This document shows positions 1 through 7,361 of a stretch of DNA of 64,000 nt, piece by piece (position 1 is the first letter of the stretch; the number at the start of each line of letters is the position of its first letter). Source of the stretch: Selenomonadales bacterium 4137-cl (GTDB lineage Bacteria; Bacillota; Negativicutes; Sporomusales; UBA7701); assembly GCA_032334055.1 (NCBI GenBank), contig JAUOZS010000001.1, positions 2,888,501 to 2,952,500 on the forward strand, written 5' to 3'. A program made the translations under genes and the position numbers. The notes beneath the pieces are model-generated. The model saw only the letters and a list, made by a program, of their open reading frames with translations, searched no databases and was not told the origin of the DNA.

Positions 1-8
1 ATCGTCAT
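1..8 (-). CDS. fixX: First codons of the next gene, probably FixX ferredoxin (cut by window edge)
   Basis: An ATG at 8-6 overlaps the fixC stop by four bases (ATGA), the usual sign of translational coupling. Only two complete codons are visible, so the identity rests on the conserved fixABCX gene order and not on protein sequence. FixX is the small ferredoxin-like partner of FixC. Confidence 0.35.
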
Positions 9-1288
9 ATCGCTCTAAACCCCTTCCAGCCGTCGGCGAGTATTTGGCCCACCGTCACATGCCGGCGCATGATGCCGAACATCGCAGAGGTCATCTTTTC
101 CGGAACGCTGCCGTCGACGGTAAACATGAGTTTCAACGCATCGTTGGCGAGCGCCGGATATTCGCTGAAAACGCGGGGTATCTCCATGATTTTGTGCCAG
201 CCGGCAAACAGCCTCATGTTTGGCATGAGCGATAGTTGCTCCAGTTGCTTTGCGTAAAGGGGCCCTACGGCGGACACTTCCTCGGCCGCGATAACGGCGT
301 TGGCCGCAGCCAAGCCGCTGACGATCGCCAAATCGATGCCTCTGATAATGAACCCGGTGTTGATGCCGAAACCGGCAGCGTCGCCTACCAGTAAGAGGCC
401 GTCGCGGTAGAGGCTTTTCGGCATGGCGCTCAGGCCGACCTCGGGCACCAAATGGGCGCCGTATTCCACCGTTGTCCCGCCTTCAATGAGCGGCAGGATT
501 GCCGGGTGCATCTTGAAGTCCTGGAGGATTTCATGAATCTTTTTGCCGTTTCGGCCAGCCTGTTCGGGATTGAAGACGATCCCTAAAGAAACGCTCCCTT
601 TGTTGGTATAGATGAATGCGCCGCCGGAGATGCCTTCCGTGCAGCCGACGGCGAGCCGTGCCGCCCCCTCGTCGCCGCAAAGGTTAAACCGCGCTCCGAT
701 GATGTCGTCGGGTAATTCGATGATTTCCTTGATGCCGACACCGACCTGGTGCGGCGTGATATCGCCGAGAAGCCCCGCTTTTTGCCCGATCAGCGAATTC
801 ACGCCATCGGCGGCGATGACAACATCGGCGTACATTTCGTCTTCACCGGCTTTAATGCCGACGATTTTGCCGTTTTCCTCGATGAGCTCGTCAACCAGAA
901 TACCGGTCGCCACCATCGCTCCCTGAGCCTCGGCTTCAGCCGCGAACCATTCGTCGAAGGGAGCCCTTAAGACGGTGTAGGACTGAGGCACTTCGCCGCC
1001 AAAGTCGTAGTCGGCGTAATCCATTGTCACGGCCCCGTTTTTGCCCAGCATCATGATTTGCTCGCGGACTACCTTGCGCTGCAGCGGCGCCCTGGCGTAC
1101 AGTCCTGGCTCGACCATCTCCAGAGCATAGGTGTAAAGTCGTCCGCCGGTGACATTCTTGCTGCCGGCGGATACGCCCCGCTCAACGAGCAGGACGCTTT
1201 TTCCTTCCCTGGCCATCACATACGCGCAGGCTGAGCCTGCTGGCCCGGCCCCGATTATTATCGCGTCAAATTTATCATCGGCGGACAT
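5..1288 (-). CDS. fixC: FixC-type electron-transfer flavoprotein:quinone oxidoreductase
   Basis: A 427-residue flavoprotein. The Rossmann FAD motif 'IIIGAGPAGSACA' is near residues 10-22, and a second FAD-contact segment 'GLLLVGDAAGFG' lies in the C-terminal half, as in FixC and ETF-QO. In the FixABCX complex this subunit takes electrons from the bifurcating EtfAB (FixBA) flavins and passes them to quinone, while the other branch reduces ferredoxin or flavodoxin. It lies 41 bases downstream of etfA in a six-gene minus-strand operon. Its stop overlaps an ATG at position 8 that probably begins fixX. The length matches the family, so it looks intact. The FixC assignment is strong; the quinone acceptor is known for the family, not shown here. 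Confidence 0.93.
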   Translation of the reverse strand: MSADDKFDAIIIGAGPAGSACAYVMAREGKSVLLVERGVSAGSKNVTGGRLYTYALEMVEPGLYARAPLQRKVVREQIMMLGKNGAVTMDYADYDFGGEVPQSYTVLRAPFDEWFAAEAEAQGAMVATGILVDELIEENGKIVGIKAGEDEMYADVVIAADGVNSLIGQKAGLLGDITPHQVGVGIKEIIELPDDIIGARFNLCGDEGAARLAVGCTEGISGGAFIYTNKGSVSLGIVFNPEQAGRNGKKIHEILQDFKMHPAILPLIEGGTTVEYGAHLVPEVGLSAMPKSLYRDGLLLVGDAAGFGINTGFIIRGIDLAIVSGLAAANAVIAAEEVSAVGPLYAKQLEQLSLMPNMRLFAGWHKIMEIPRVFSEYPALANDALKLMFTVDGSVPEKMTSAMFGIMRRHVTVGQILADGWKGFRAI

Positions 1289-1329
1289 GTTTGCTGTTCC
1301 CCTTTTTTAGCAGTTGCCTTACGGCGCTG

Positions 1330-2256
1330 CTATTTTTTGAAAGCTGCCGTCAATAGCGGAGCTACTTCGTAAAGATCGCCGACAATGCCGTAGTCGGCCG
1401 CTTCGAAGATAGGCGCCTTTTCGTTCGAGTCGACCGCCACGATGATCTTCGAATCCCGGATACCGGCGACGTGCTGAACCTGGCCGGATACGCCCAGACT
1501 AAGGTAGACTTCGGGTTTGACCTTCTGGCCGGAGATACCGATGTAGCGCTCTACCGGCAGCCAGTGATAGTCTTCGGCGATACCCCGGGTGCAGCCGATT
1601 TCCGCCGTGAGAGCTTTTGCCAGATCCTCCGCCAAGGCCAGGTCTTCTTTTTGGGACAGGCCGCGGCCTACGCATACTATCCGGGCGGCTGCCGCGATAT
1701 CTACGCCCTGGCGCTCTATCGGGCAAAGGTCGCTGACTTTCACCCGCGGATCGCCGTCGGCCGTGTCGAGCGAAATGATCTGGCCTTGACCGCCGGCAGC
1801 CGTCGCTTTGTCGAAGGTGCGGGGAGCGACAGTGACAACAGCCGGCAGGACAGTAGCCTCGCTGGCCACAGCCAGGCCGCCGTATTTGAGACGGGTTGTC
1901 TGCAGTTTGTCGTCGACAATTTCGATCGTCTGCGCTTCGGTTACCAGCCCGGCATCCAGGCCGTCGGCGACTTTCGCGGCGATATCCTTGCCACGGGCAG
2001 TGCCGCCTATGAGGATAACCGCGGCAAGGTCCTTGGCCGCCAGTTCGGCGATCGGCTGAGCGTAGCCTTCGGGCCAGTCGCGGCCTTTTAGCAGGATGAC
2101 TTTATCGGCGCCGGCGGCGGCCAGAGCGGCCGCGTCTTCTTCCGCAAGGGCGACCGCGCAGAGCGGCTGATTCATGGTTGCCTTAAGTCCAAGGCCGGCG
2201 GTGAGGAGTTCCAGGGCAGTGGCGTTGTTTTCTGAGAAGATGAGAATTCCCGACAT
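1330..2256 (-). CDS. etfA: Electron transfer flavoprotein alpha subunit (FixB/EtfA)
   Basis: The EtfA/FixB subunit, 308 residues from the chosen start. The ATG at 2256 gives 'MSGILIFSEN' and is preceded by AGGAAAGGAG at good spacing. An upstream GTG at 2280 would overlap etfB and has no ribosome site. The C-terminal FAD-binding domain contains 'GVSGQVQHVAGI' and 'IIVAVDSNEKAPIFEAADYG', which contact FAD in the family. EtfA pairs with EtfB to form the flavoprotein that exchanges electrons with the acyl-CoA dehydrogenases encoded just upstream and with FixC just downstream. Genes etfB and etfA are separated by only 17 bases. Confidence 0.93.
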   Translation of the reverse strand: MSGILIFSENNATALELLTAGLGLKATMNQPLCAVALAEEDAAALAAAGADKVILLKGRDWPEGYAQPIAELAAKDLAAVILIGGTARGKDIAAKVADGLDAGLVTEAQTIEIVDDKLQTTRLKYGGLAVASEATVLPAVVTVAPRTFDKATAAGGQGQIISLDTADGDPRVKVSDLCPIERQGVDIAAAARIVCVGRGLSQKEDLALAEDLAKALTAEIGCTRGIAEDYHWLPVERYIGISGQKVKPEVYLSLGVSGQVQHVAGIRDSKIIVAVDSNEKAPIFEAADYGIVGDLYEVAPLLTAAFKK

Positions 2257-2273
2257 GTTAAGGCTCCTTTCCT

Positions 2274-3053
2274 CTAGCACACGCCTTCTTTGGCAAGTGC
2301 GGCGACAAGTTTGGCGACGTTATCTGCCTGCGCTGGCTCTTTGAAGAGGATGTTTTTGCGGTTCATGACAAAGCCCTTGACCGTCATACTGACTGTCTTG
2401 GGGGTAAGCTGCGCGGGGGTGAGGCCTAGGTCGGCGATTTTTATCTCTTCCGAGGGCTTCTTGGCAGCGGCTAGCACCTGCTTGAGACTGGGAATCCGCG
2501 GCTTGTTTATTTCCGGTACAACGCTCACTACCGCGGGGCCGTCGATTGTCACGACCTCGGTGCAGTCTCCCAGCTTGCGGGTGGCGACGATGCGGCCGTC
2601 TTCAAGCTTGAGGGACTGAACAAATGTGATCGCCGGAAGGCCGAGTCTGGCCGCCATGCGTGGCGCTACCTGCTGGTTGTAGGCGTCGGAGCTGCCTTCG
2701 CCGCAGATGATCAGGTCGTAGGGACCCTTTGTGCGGGCGGCGGCGGCAAGAACGCCGGCGGTAACATGGCCGTCGGCCTTGTCGGCGGCCGGGTCGGCAA
2801 GGTAGTATACTTTATCCGGCCCGCGGGAAAGGAGATCTTTGAGCGACTGCTTCACGGCGGGGCCGCCGAAAGTTATGGCGTCAATCGTCGCTCCCTGGCT
2901 CTCCTGCAGTTGTACGGCTTCTTCGATGGCGTTTTTGTCATAGTCGCTTATTTTATATTTGGCCCGGCTGAAGTCGAGCGAGGCATCGGCGGCATTAACC
3001 CTGATATCTTGTTCGTCCAGCACCCATTTGTAGCAGACAAGTATTTTCGGCAT
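2274..3053 (-). CDS. etfB: Electron transfer flavoprotein beta subunit (FixA/EtfB)
   Basis: A 259-residue EtfB/FixA protein, the usual length for the bifurcating type. It begins 'MPKILVCYKWVLDEQDIRVN' and has the conserved 'SDYDKNAIEEAVQL' segment at about residues 37-50, followed by the 'ICGEGSSDAYNQQVAPRMA' nucleotide-binding loop. In bifurcating ETFs this subunit carries the second FAD and the NADH site. It sits 24 bases after the second acyl-CoA dehydrogenase gene and directly before etfA and fixC. That placement favours the energy-coupling Fix role over a generic beta-oxidation ETF. Bifurcation itself is inferred from family and context. Confidence 0.93.
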   Translation of the reverse strand: MPKILVCYKWVLDEQDIRVNAADASLDFSRAKYKISDYDKNAIEEAVQLQESQGATIDAITFGGPAVKQSLKDLLSRGPDKVYYLADPAADKADGHVTAGVLAAAARTKGPYDLIICGEGSSDAYNQQVAPRMAARLGLPAITFVQSLKLEDGRIVATRKLGDCTEVVTIDGPAVVSVVPEINKPRIPSLKQVLAAAKKPSEEIKIADLGLTPAQLTPKTVSMTVKGFVMNRKNILFKEPAQADNVAKLVAALAKEGVC

Positions 3054-3077
3054 TGTTTTCTCCTTTCGATAGAGCGT

Positions 3078-4217
3078 TTAGGCCAAAACTTCGGCGACAA
3101 TCGCTTTTTCCGGGAATTCGGCCGAGCTATTTTTGAGAATTACTCCCTGGACGTCGCGGTAAAAGCGGGAGGCTACCATTTCTTCGCTGTAGCCGTAGCC
3201 CCCTTCGATTTGGATGACGTCGATCAGGGCGCTTTTACCGATCCGGTTGGCAAACAGCCGGATGATGGCGGATTCCACGGCAAACGGCTCGCCCTTATCT
3301 ACGAGGTCGGCGGCATGGTATACCGCCAGCCTGGTCAGGTGAATATTGGCGGCCATGTCGGCCAGCATGCCCTGAATGGCCGGAAAGCTGGAAATCGGCC
3401 GGCCAAATTGGATACGCTGCTTGCTGTACTTGGCGGCATCTTCCATGGCGGCCTGAGCGATACCGACGACGATCGCTCCATCGGCAACGCCGGTTGTCGC
3501 CTGGATTTCGGCCAGCATGGCCGCGCCTGCGCCCTCGCCGCCCAAAAGGCTGGCAGCGGAAACTTTGACGTTGTCAAAAACCAGTTCGGCCCACTGGCAG
3601 CCTCTGAGGCCCATTTTGCCGATAAGCCGGTTTACCTTGAGCCCCGCCGTTTTGGCGTCGACGATGAAGGCGCTGAGTCCTTTCGCGCCCGCCCCGGGAT
3701 CGGTAACGGCGAACACTATGTAGACGCCAGCGGCGCCGCCGTTGGCGACATAGGTTTTCTTGCCATTCAGCAGGTATGTGTCGCCTTCGCGGACGGCCAC
3801 CAGTTTGTCAGCGCCGGCGCCGAGGGCGGCTCCGGGTTCAAGATCGGCCAGGCCGCCAAGGACGTCGCCTTTTGCCAGGGGCGTCAGCCAGTTTTTTTTC
3901 TGGGAGTCGCTGCCCCACCGGCTGACGGCGTAAGCTGCGGCCGAAGCGTGGCTAACCAGGATGGCGGCGACAGCGCCGCTTACCTTGGCGAGTTCCTCGA
4001 CCGTAAGAATGTAGCTCAGGTATCCCGCCTCTGAACCGCCGTATTCGCCAGGCAGATACAGGCCGAGAAAATCGTGTTCAGCCATTTTTTGAATGACTTC
4101 CCCCGGAAAAACGCCGGTAGCATCGGATTCAGCCACCGACGGCACGACGTACTCCTGGGCGAATTCCCGCGCCGTCTGCTGAATGAGCAGTTGTTCTTCC
4201 GTTAATGTGTAGCTCAT
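3078..4217 (-). CDS. Acyl-CoA dehydrogenase family protein lacking the usual catalytic glutamate
   Basis: A 379-residue protein with the full acyl-CoA dehydrogenase fold: N-terminal helical domain, middle beta domain ('GGLADLEPGA' at 121-130, where active enzymes have ALTEPGAGSD) and C-terminal helical domain ending '...QIEGGYGYSEEM'. The segment that normally reads IYEGTxQIQ is here 'VILKNSSAEF', so Asn363 stands where the catalytic base Glu is expected. The neighbouring dehydrogenase has that Glu. The protein could be a non-catalytic or cofactor-binding subunit of a heteromeric dehydrogenase, or could use another base. It is co-transcribed with the other dehydrogenase (31-base gap) and with etfBA-fixC (24-base gap). 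Family assignment is firm; activity is uncertain. Confidence 0.88.
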   Translation of the reverse strand: MSYTLTEEQLLIQQTAREFAQEYVVPSVAESDATGVFPGEVIQKMAEHDFLGLYLPGEYGGSEAGYLSYILTVEELAKVSGAVAAILVSHASAAAYAVSRWGSDSQKKNWLTPLAKGDVLGGLADLEPGAALGAGADKLVAVREGDTYLLNGKKTYVANGGAAGVYIVFAVTDPGAGAKGLSAFIVDAKTAGLKVNRLIGKMGLRGCQWAELVFDNVKVSAASLLGGEGAGAAMLAEIQATTGVADGAIVVGIAQAAMEDAAKYSKQRIQFGRPISSFPAIQGMLADMAANIHLTRLAVYHAADLVDKGEPFAVESAIIRLFANRIGKSALIDVIQIEGGYGYSEEMVASRFYRDVQGVILKNSSAEFPEKAIVAEVLA

Positions 4218-4248
4218 GCGTTAACCCCCTATCTTCATCTCGCCGGGC

Positions 4249-5391
4249 CTAGTCTTTCAGGATAATTCCCGAAATGACGAGGCGTTGGATTTGGTTAGTG
4301 CCTTCGTAAATCTGCTGTATTTTGGCGTCGCGCACGAGTTTTTCCACCACCGAGTCTTGCGAGTACCCATACGCTCCCATGATTTCCATGGCATCCGCGG
4401 CCACCCGCATGCCGGTGTCGGTGGCGAAGGTCTTGGCCATGGCCGCTTCTTTGGTGTAGGGCAACCCGCTGTCTTTCAGCCGCAGGCAGTTGCGAACAAG
4501 CTGCTTGGCCGCCTCGGTCTGAATGGCCATATCGGCCAGTTTGAAAGCGATGCTCTGGTTGGCGGCCAACGGTTTGCCGTTAACGTCCAGGTGGCTTTTG
4601 GCGAATTTGATGGCTTCGTCGAGGGCGCGCCGGGCTATGCCAACGCCCTGGGAGGCCACCATCGGCCGGGCCATGTCGAGGGTTTTCATGGCAATTTTCA
4701 TGCCTTCTCCCTCTTTACCCAGAAGATGGTTTTTGGGAATACGGACGTTTTTCAGGAGCAGTTCGACGGTGTTAGAGCTGCGGATGCCCAACTTATGCTC
4801 TACCGCGCCGACGGTCAGGCCCGGGCGTTCCTGCTCAACGATGAAGGCGCTCAGGCCTTTGACGCCAAGCGACGGGTCGGTACTCGCGAAGATAATCATG
4901 ATGTTGGCATAACCGCAGCTTGTGGCAAAGCACTTCGTGCCGTTTAGCACCCATTCGTCGCCCTCCAGCTTGGCGGTGGTAGCCACGGCGCCGGCGTCCG
5001 AACCGGCCCCCGGCTCGGTCAGGGCAAAGCCTCCCAAGCCCCCGGCAACGATGCGGCTGAAATAGAGCTTTTTCTGTTCCTCGGTACCGGCAATGAGCAA
5101 AGGATAGCAACTAAGGCCGTTGCCGCCGAGGGTGGTGGCAAAAGCGGCGCAGCCATAAGCCCATTCCTCGACGATCGCCGCTTGTGATACCGAATCGTAA
5201 CCCGCCCCGCCGTATTCGGTGGGCACGGCGTTGCAGATCAGACCGGCTTTTTTGGCTTCCTCAACAATAAACAGAGGAAATTCGCCGCTACGGTCGTATT
5301 CGGCCGCGACCGGGATGATGTGCTTGGCGGTGAATTCCCGCGCCAGCAGTTGCAATCTTTGCTGCTCCGGTGTCAACGATTTGTCTGCCAT
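4249..5391 (-). CDS. Acyl-CoA dehydrogenase (canonical active site)
   Basis: A 380-residue acyl-CoA dehydrogenase that oxidises acyl-CoA to enoyl-CoA, or runs in reverse as an enoyl-CoA reductase, with ETF as redox partner. FAD and substrate motifs are intact: 'GGFALTEPGAGSD' at about 120-132 and 'IYEGTNQIQR' at 361-370, with Glu363 as the expected catalytic base. Start choice: ATG at 5391 has AAAGG nine bases upstream, while ATG at 5397 overlaps the stop of the preceding gene and has poor spacing. It lies between the CoA-transferase gene and the second dehydrogenase in the Fix operon. The acyl chain it uses cannot be read from the sequence. Confidence 0.92.
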   Translation of the reverse strand: MADKSLTPEQQRLQLLAREFTAKHIIPVAAEYDRSGEFPLFIVEEAKKAGLICNAVPTEYGGAGYDSVSQAAIVEEWAYGCAAFATTLGGNGLSCYPLLIAGTEEQKKLYFSRIVAGGLGGFALTEPGAGSDAGAVATTAKLEGDEWVLNGTKCFATSCGYANIMIIFASTDPSLGVKGLSAFIVEQERPGLTVGAVEHKLGIRSSNTVELLLKNVRIPKNHLLGKEGEGMKIAMKTLDMARPMVASQGVGIARRALDEAIKFAKSHLDVNGKPLAANQSIAFKLADMAIQTEAAKQLVRNCLRLKDSGLPYTKEAAMAKTFATDTGMRVAADAMEIMGAYGYSQDSVVEKLVRDAKIQQIYEGTNQIQRLVISGIILKD

Positions 5392-5396
5392 ATCCA

Positions 5397-6971
5397 TCAA
5401 CCTTTCATTTTGGCTTCGATAAGCGGTTTCAGTCCGCCCCATTTGGGTTGGAAGATGCCGGCCGGCATCGTTTTCAGGTTGGGGGAAATACGCGGTTTGA
5501 AGTCCATCAGGGCCAACACGTCTTTTTCAAGGTCGATCCCGGGGGCGATTTCCACAAGGGTCATCTCGCCATTTTCCAGCGTAAATACGGCCCGTTCAGT
5601 CACATAAACAACCGGTTGACCAACTTTGACCGCATATTTGCCGCTGAAGGTGACTTGCTCGACCTGGGGAACAAATTTTTTGTTTTTGCCTTCTTTGACG
5701 ATGACCAGTTGGCCGTCTTTGGCGGCAACCTCAAGCCCGCCGGCGGTAAAGGTGCCGCAGTACACGACTTTCTTGGAGGTTTGCGTTATGTTGATGAAGC
5801 CGCCGCAGCCGACGACGCGGCCCTTAAATTTACTGACATTGACGTTGCCGGACGTATCTGTCTGGGCAAGGCCGAGGAAGGCCACGTCGATGCCGCCGCC
5901 GTCGTAATAATCGAACTGGGCGTGATGCTCGACCACGGCCTCGACGTTATACGAATGGCCGAAGTTGGGCAAACTGGCCGGAACGCCCCCGATGCCCCCC
6001 ACCTCGGTAGTCATTGTCATTGTGTCGCTGACGCCTTCTTCGGCGGCAATAGCGGCAACGTCGCTGGGGATGCCGACCCCGAGGTTCACTACGGCGCCGG
6101 GGGAAAGCTCCATGGCCGCCCGCCGGGCGATGATTTTGCGGTCATCCAGCGGCAGTTCGGGGATGCTGTCGAGCGGCACCTTGATGTCGCCGGAGAAAGC
6201 CGGGTTGAAGTACAGTCCCTCAGTCTGCCAGCAGCTTTCCTGTTTGGTGGCGATCACGATATGATCTACCAGTATGCCGGGCACACGTACAGCCTTGGGA
6301 TGCAGCGTGCCGGCCTTGGCGAGATACTCGGCCTGCACAATAACGATGCCGCCGCTGTTCTTGACCGCCTGAGCCACCGGCAACGCTTCAACCAGCGGGC
6401 CTTCCTTATCCATCGTCAGATTGCCGTTTTCATCCACGGTAGTGCCGCGAATCAGCGCGACATTGATCGGGAAGGTCGGGTAAAACAGCCACTCCGCCCC
6501 TTCGAATTCCACAACCTTATTGATAGGCTCGGTGGTCATGGTGTTCATTTTCCCGCCATCCAGCCGTGGATCAACGAAAGTTCCCAACCCCACTTTAGTG
6601 AAAAGTCCGGGACGCTTGGCGGCTATTTCGCGGAAAAGATGAAGAATCGAGCCCTGCGGCAAACAATATGCTTCGATCTTGTTCTCAGCTACCAGACGCG
6701 ACATATTGGCCGAGGAACCTATATGAGCACCGATCCACCGTTTGACCAGCCCTTCCTTGCCAAGTCTTGTGGTGCCGCGCTCTTTCCAGTCGCCGATGGC
6801 TGACGCATGCATAATAGTTATGTTTTTGGGCTGTCCGGTCTCAAGAAAACGTTTCTCAATGGCCTGCGCCACCTCTTCAGCCCAGCCCGCCAGACCAAAG
6901 CCAGTAGCCGCAACCGTCGCCCCATCCTTGATCAAGGCCGCAGCCTGGTCAGCGGTAATAAGTTTTGTCAT
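5397..6971 (-). CDS. Type I acyl-CoA:carboxylate CoA-transferase (propionate CoA-transferase-like)
   Basis: A 524-residue fusion of the alpha- and beta-type domains of class I CoA-transferases, the layout of propionate/acetate CoA-transferase (Pct). The glycine-rich N-terminal segment 'GATVAATGFGLAGWAEEV' is at 17-34. The C-terminal domain has 'TMTTEVGGIGGVP', where Glu323 is the expected residue forming the glutamyl-CoA thioester. The ATG at 6971 follows AAGGAGG; the longer upstream reading would run through the sigma-54 promoter candidate. As first gene of the Fix operon it probably activates the carboxylic acid that the dehydrogenases then process, using a small acyl-CoA as CoA donor. The substrate is unknown. 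Confidence 0.9.
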   Translation of the reverse strand: MTKLITADQAAALIKDGATVAATGFGLAGWAEEVAQAIEKRFLETGQPKNITIMHASAIGDWKERGTTRLGKEGLVKRWIGAHIGSSANMSRLVAENKIEAYCLPQGSILHLFREIAAKRPGLFTKVGLGTFVDPRLDGGKMNTMTTEPINKVVEFEGAEWLFYPTFPINVALIRGTTVDENGNLTMDKEGPLVEALPVAQAVKNSGGIVIVQAEYLAKAGTLHPKAVRVPGILVDHIVIATKQESCWQTEGLYFNPAFSGDIKVPLDSIPELPLDDRKIIARRAAMELSPGAVVNLGVGIPSDVAAIAAEEGVSDTMTMTTEVGGIGGVPASLPNFGHSYNVEAVVEHHAQFDYYDGGGIDVAFLGLAQTDTSGNVNVSKFKGRVVGCGGFINITQTSKKVVYCGTFTAGGLEVAAKDGQLVIVKEGKNKKFVPQVEQVTFSGKYAVKVGQPVVYVTERAVFTLENGEMTLVEIAPGIDLEKDVLALMDFKPRISPNLKTMPAGIFQPKWGGLKPLIEAKMKG

Positions 6972-7015
6972 AACAGAATCCTCCTTCGCAACATCCGGAT
7001 TATATGTATATACAA

Positions 7016-7031
7016 CGCAACTTTTATGCCA
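7016..7031 (-). promoter_or_regulatory. Sigma-54 (-24/-12) promoter candidate for the Fix operon
   Basis: On the minus strand this reads TGGCATAAAAGTTGCG. The invariant GG and GC are ten bases apart, and the match to TGGCACGnnnnTTGCA is strong at both boxes. It sits 45 bases before the CoA-transferase start, giving an expected 5' leader of about 35 bases with an AAGGAGG ribosome site. No matching activator gene is in the window. Confidence 0.6.
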
Positions 7032-7034
7032 GCT

Positions 7035-7058
7035 AAAAAAAAAAGGCCCCCGTAGGCC
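7035..7058 (-). terminator. Short GC stem followed by ten T on the minus strand
   Basis: On the minus strand GGCC-TACGGG-GGCC is followed by an uninterrupted run of ten T. The stem is only four base pairs, so this is a weak or backup terminator. It sits just upstream of the sigma-54 box and could insulate it from transcription arriving from the CaiB-like gene. The T-run alternatively serves as an A/T-rich promoter-upstream tract. Confidence 0.35.
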
Positions 7059-7105
7059 GTCCAACCTAGCAGTGCCTGAGACTCGCATTTTTACCCGTCA
7101 TAATT

Positions 7106-7276
7106 TTGTACCTTTTTCGTAACATTCAGATAAGTTTTGCTGGGATTTTGTACCGTTTATGGTACAATCTTCTGCGACTAGTCGAGCCAAACCCGATTTA
7201 TGCCCCTTCCCCACGCGTCGGTTGCGGGTGTTTCATCAGCAACGAAAAAACCGGGGATGTACCATAAACGGTTCAT
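7106..7276. promoter_or_regulatory. Three related palindromes (TTGTACC-N6-GGTACAA), candidate activator sites
   Basis: A perfect copy lies at 7148-7167 (TTGTACC, six bases, GGTACAA). Degenerate copies lie at 7106-7125 (right arm weak) and 7257-7276 (right arm GGTTCAT). They sit roughly 90, 130 and 240 bases upstream of the sigma-54 box, the usual range for enhancer-binding-protein sites. The centres are 42 and about 109 bases apart, close to whole numbers of helical turns. The copy at 7257 falls in the loop and stem edge of a terminator hairpin. Function is inferred. Confidence 0.45.
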
Positions 7277-7287
7277 CCCCGGTTTTT
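7246..7287 (-). terminator. Rho-independent terminator after the CaiB-like gene
   Basis: The arms AAAAACCGGGGATG (7246-7259) and CATCCCCGGTTTTT (7274-7287) pair perfectly over 14 bases around a 14-base loop. The symmetrical A and T runs allow termination on either strand. It lies 75 bases past the stop of the CoA-transferase gene at 7362 and separates it from the Fix operon. Confidence 0.85.
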
Positions 7288-7361
7288 CATGCACGACGGT
7301 ATAAATCTTAACAAGAATGGCGATCCCAATTTGTATTGAGCAAGGCTGACAATCCCACCGC

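Noticed and set aside
2766..4034. Long plus-strand open frames antisense to the Fix operon and elsewhere (for example 5370-6803, 15889-17289)
   Set aside because: They lie opposite genes with clear family motifs, lack ribosome sites and have no recognisable domains. Long antisense frames are expected in GC-rich DNA.
7035..7058. Riboswitch in the Fix operon leader
   Set aside because: The stem is only four base pairs and lies upstream of the predicted start site; no known riboswitch consensus was seen.
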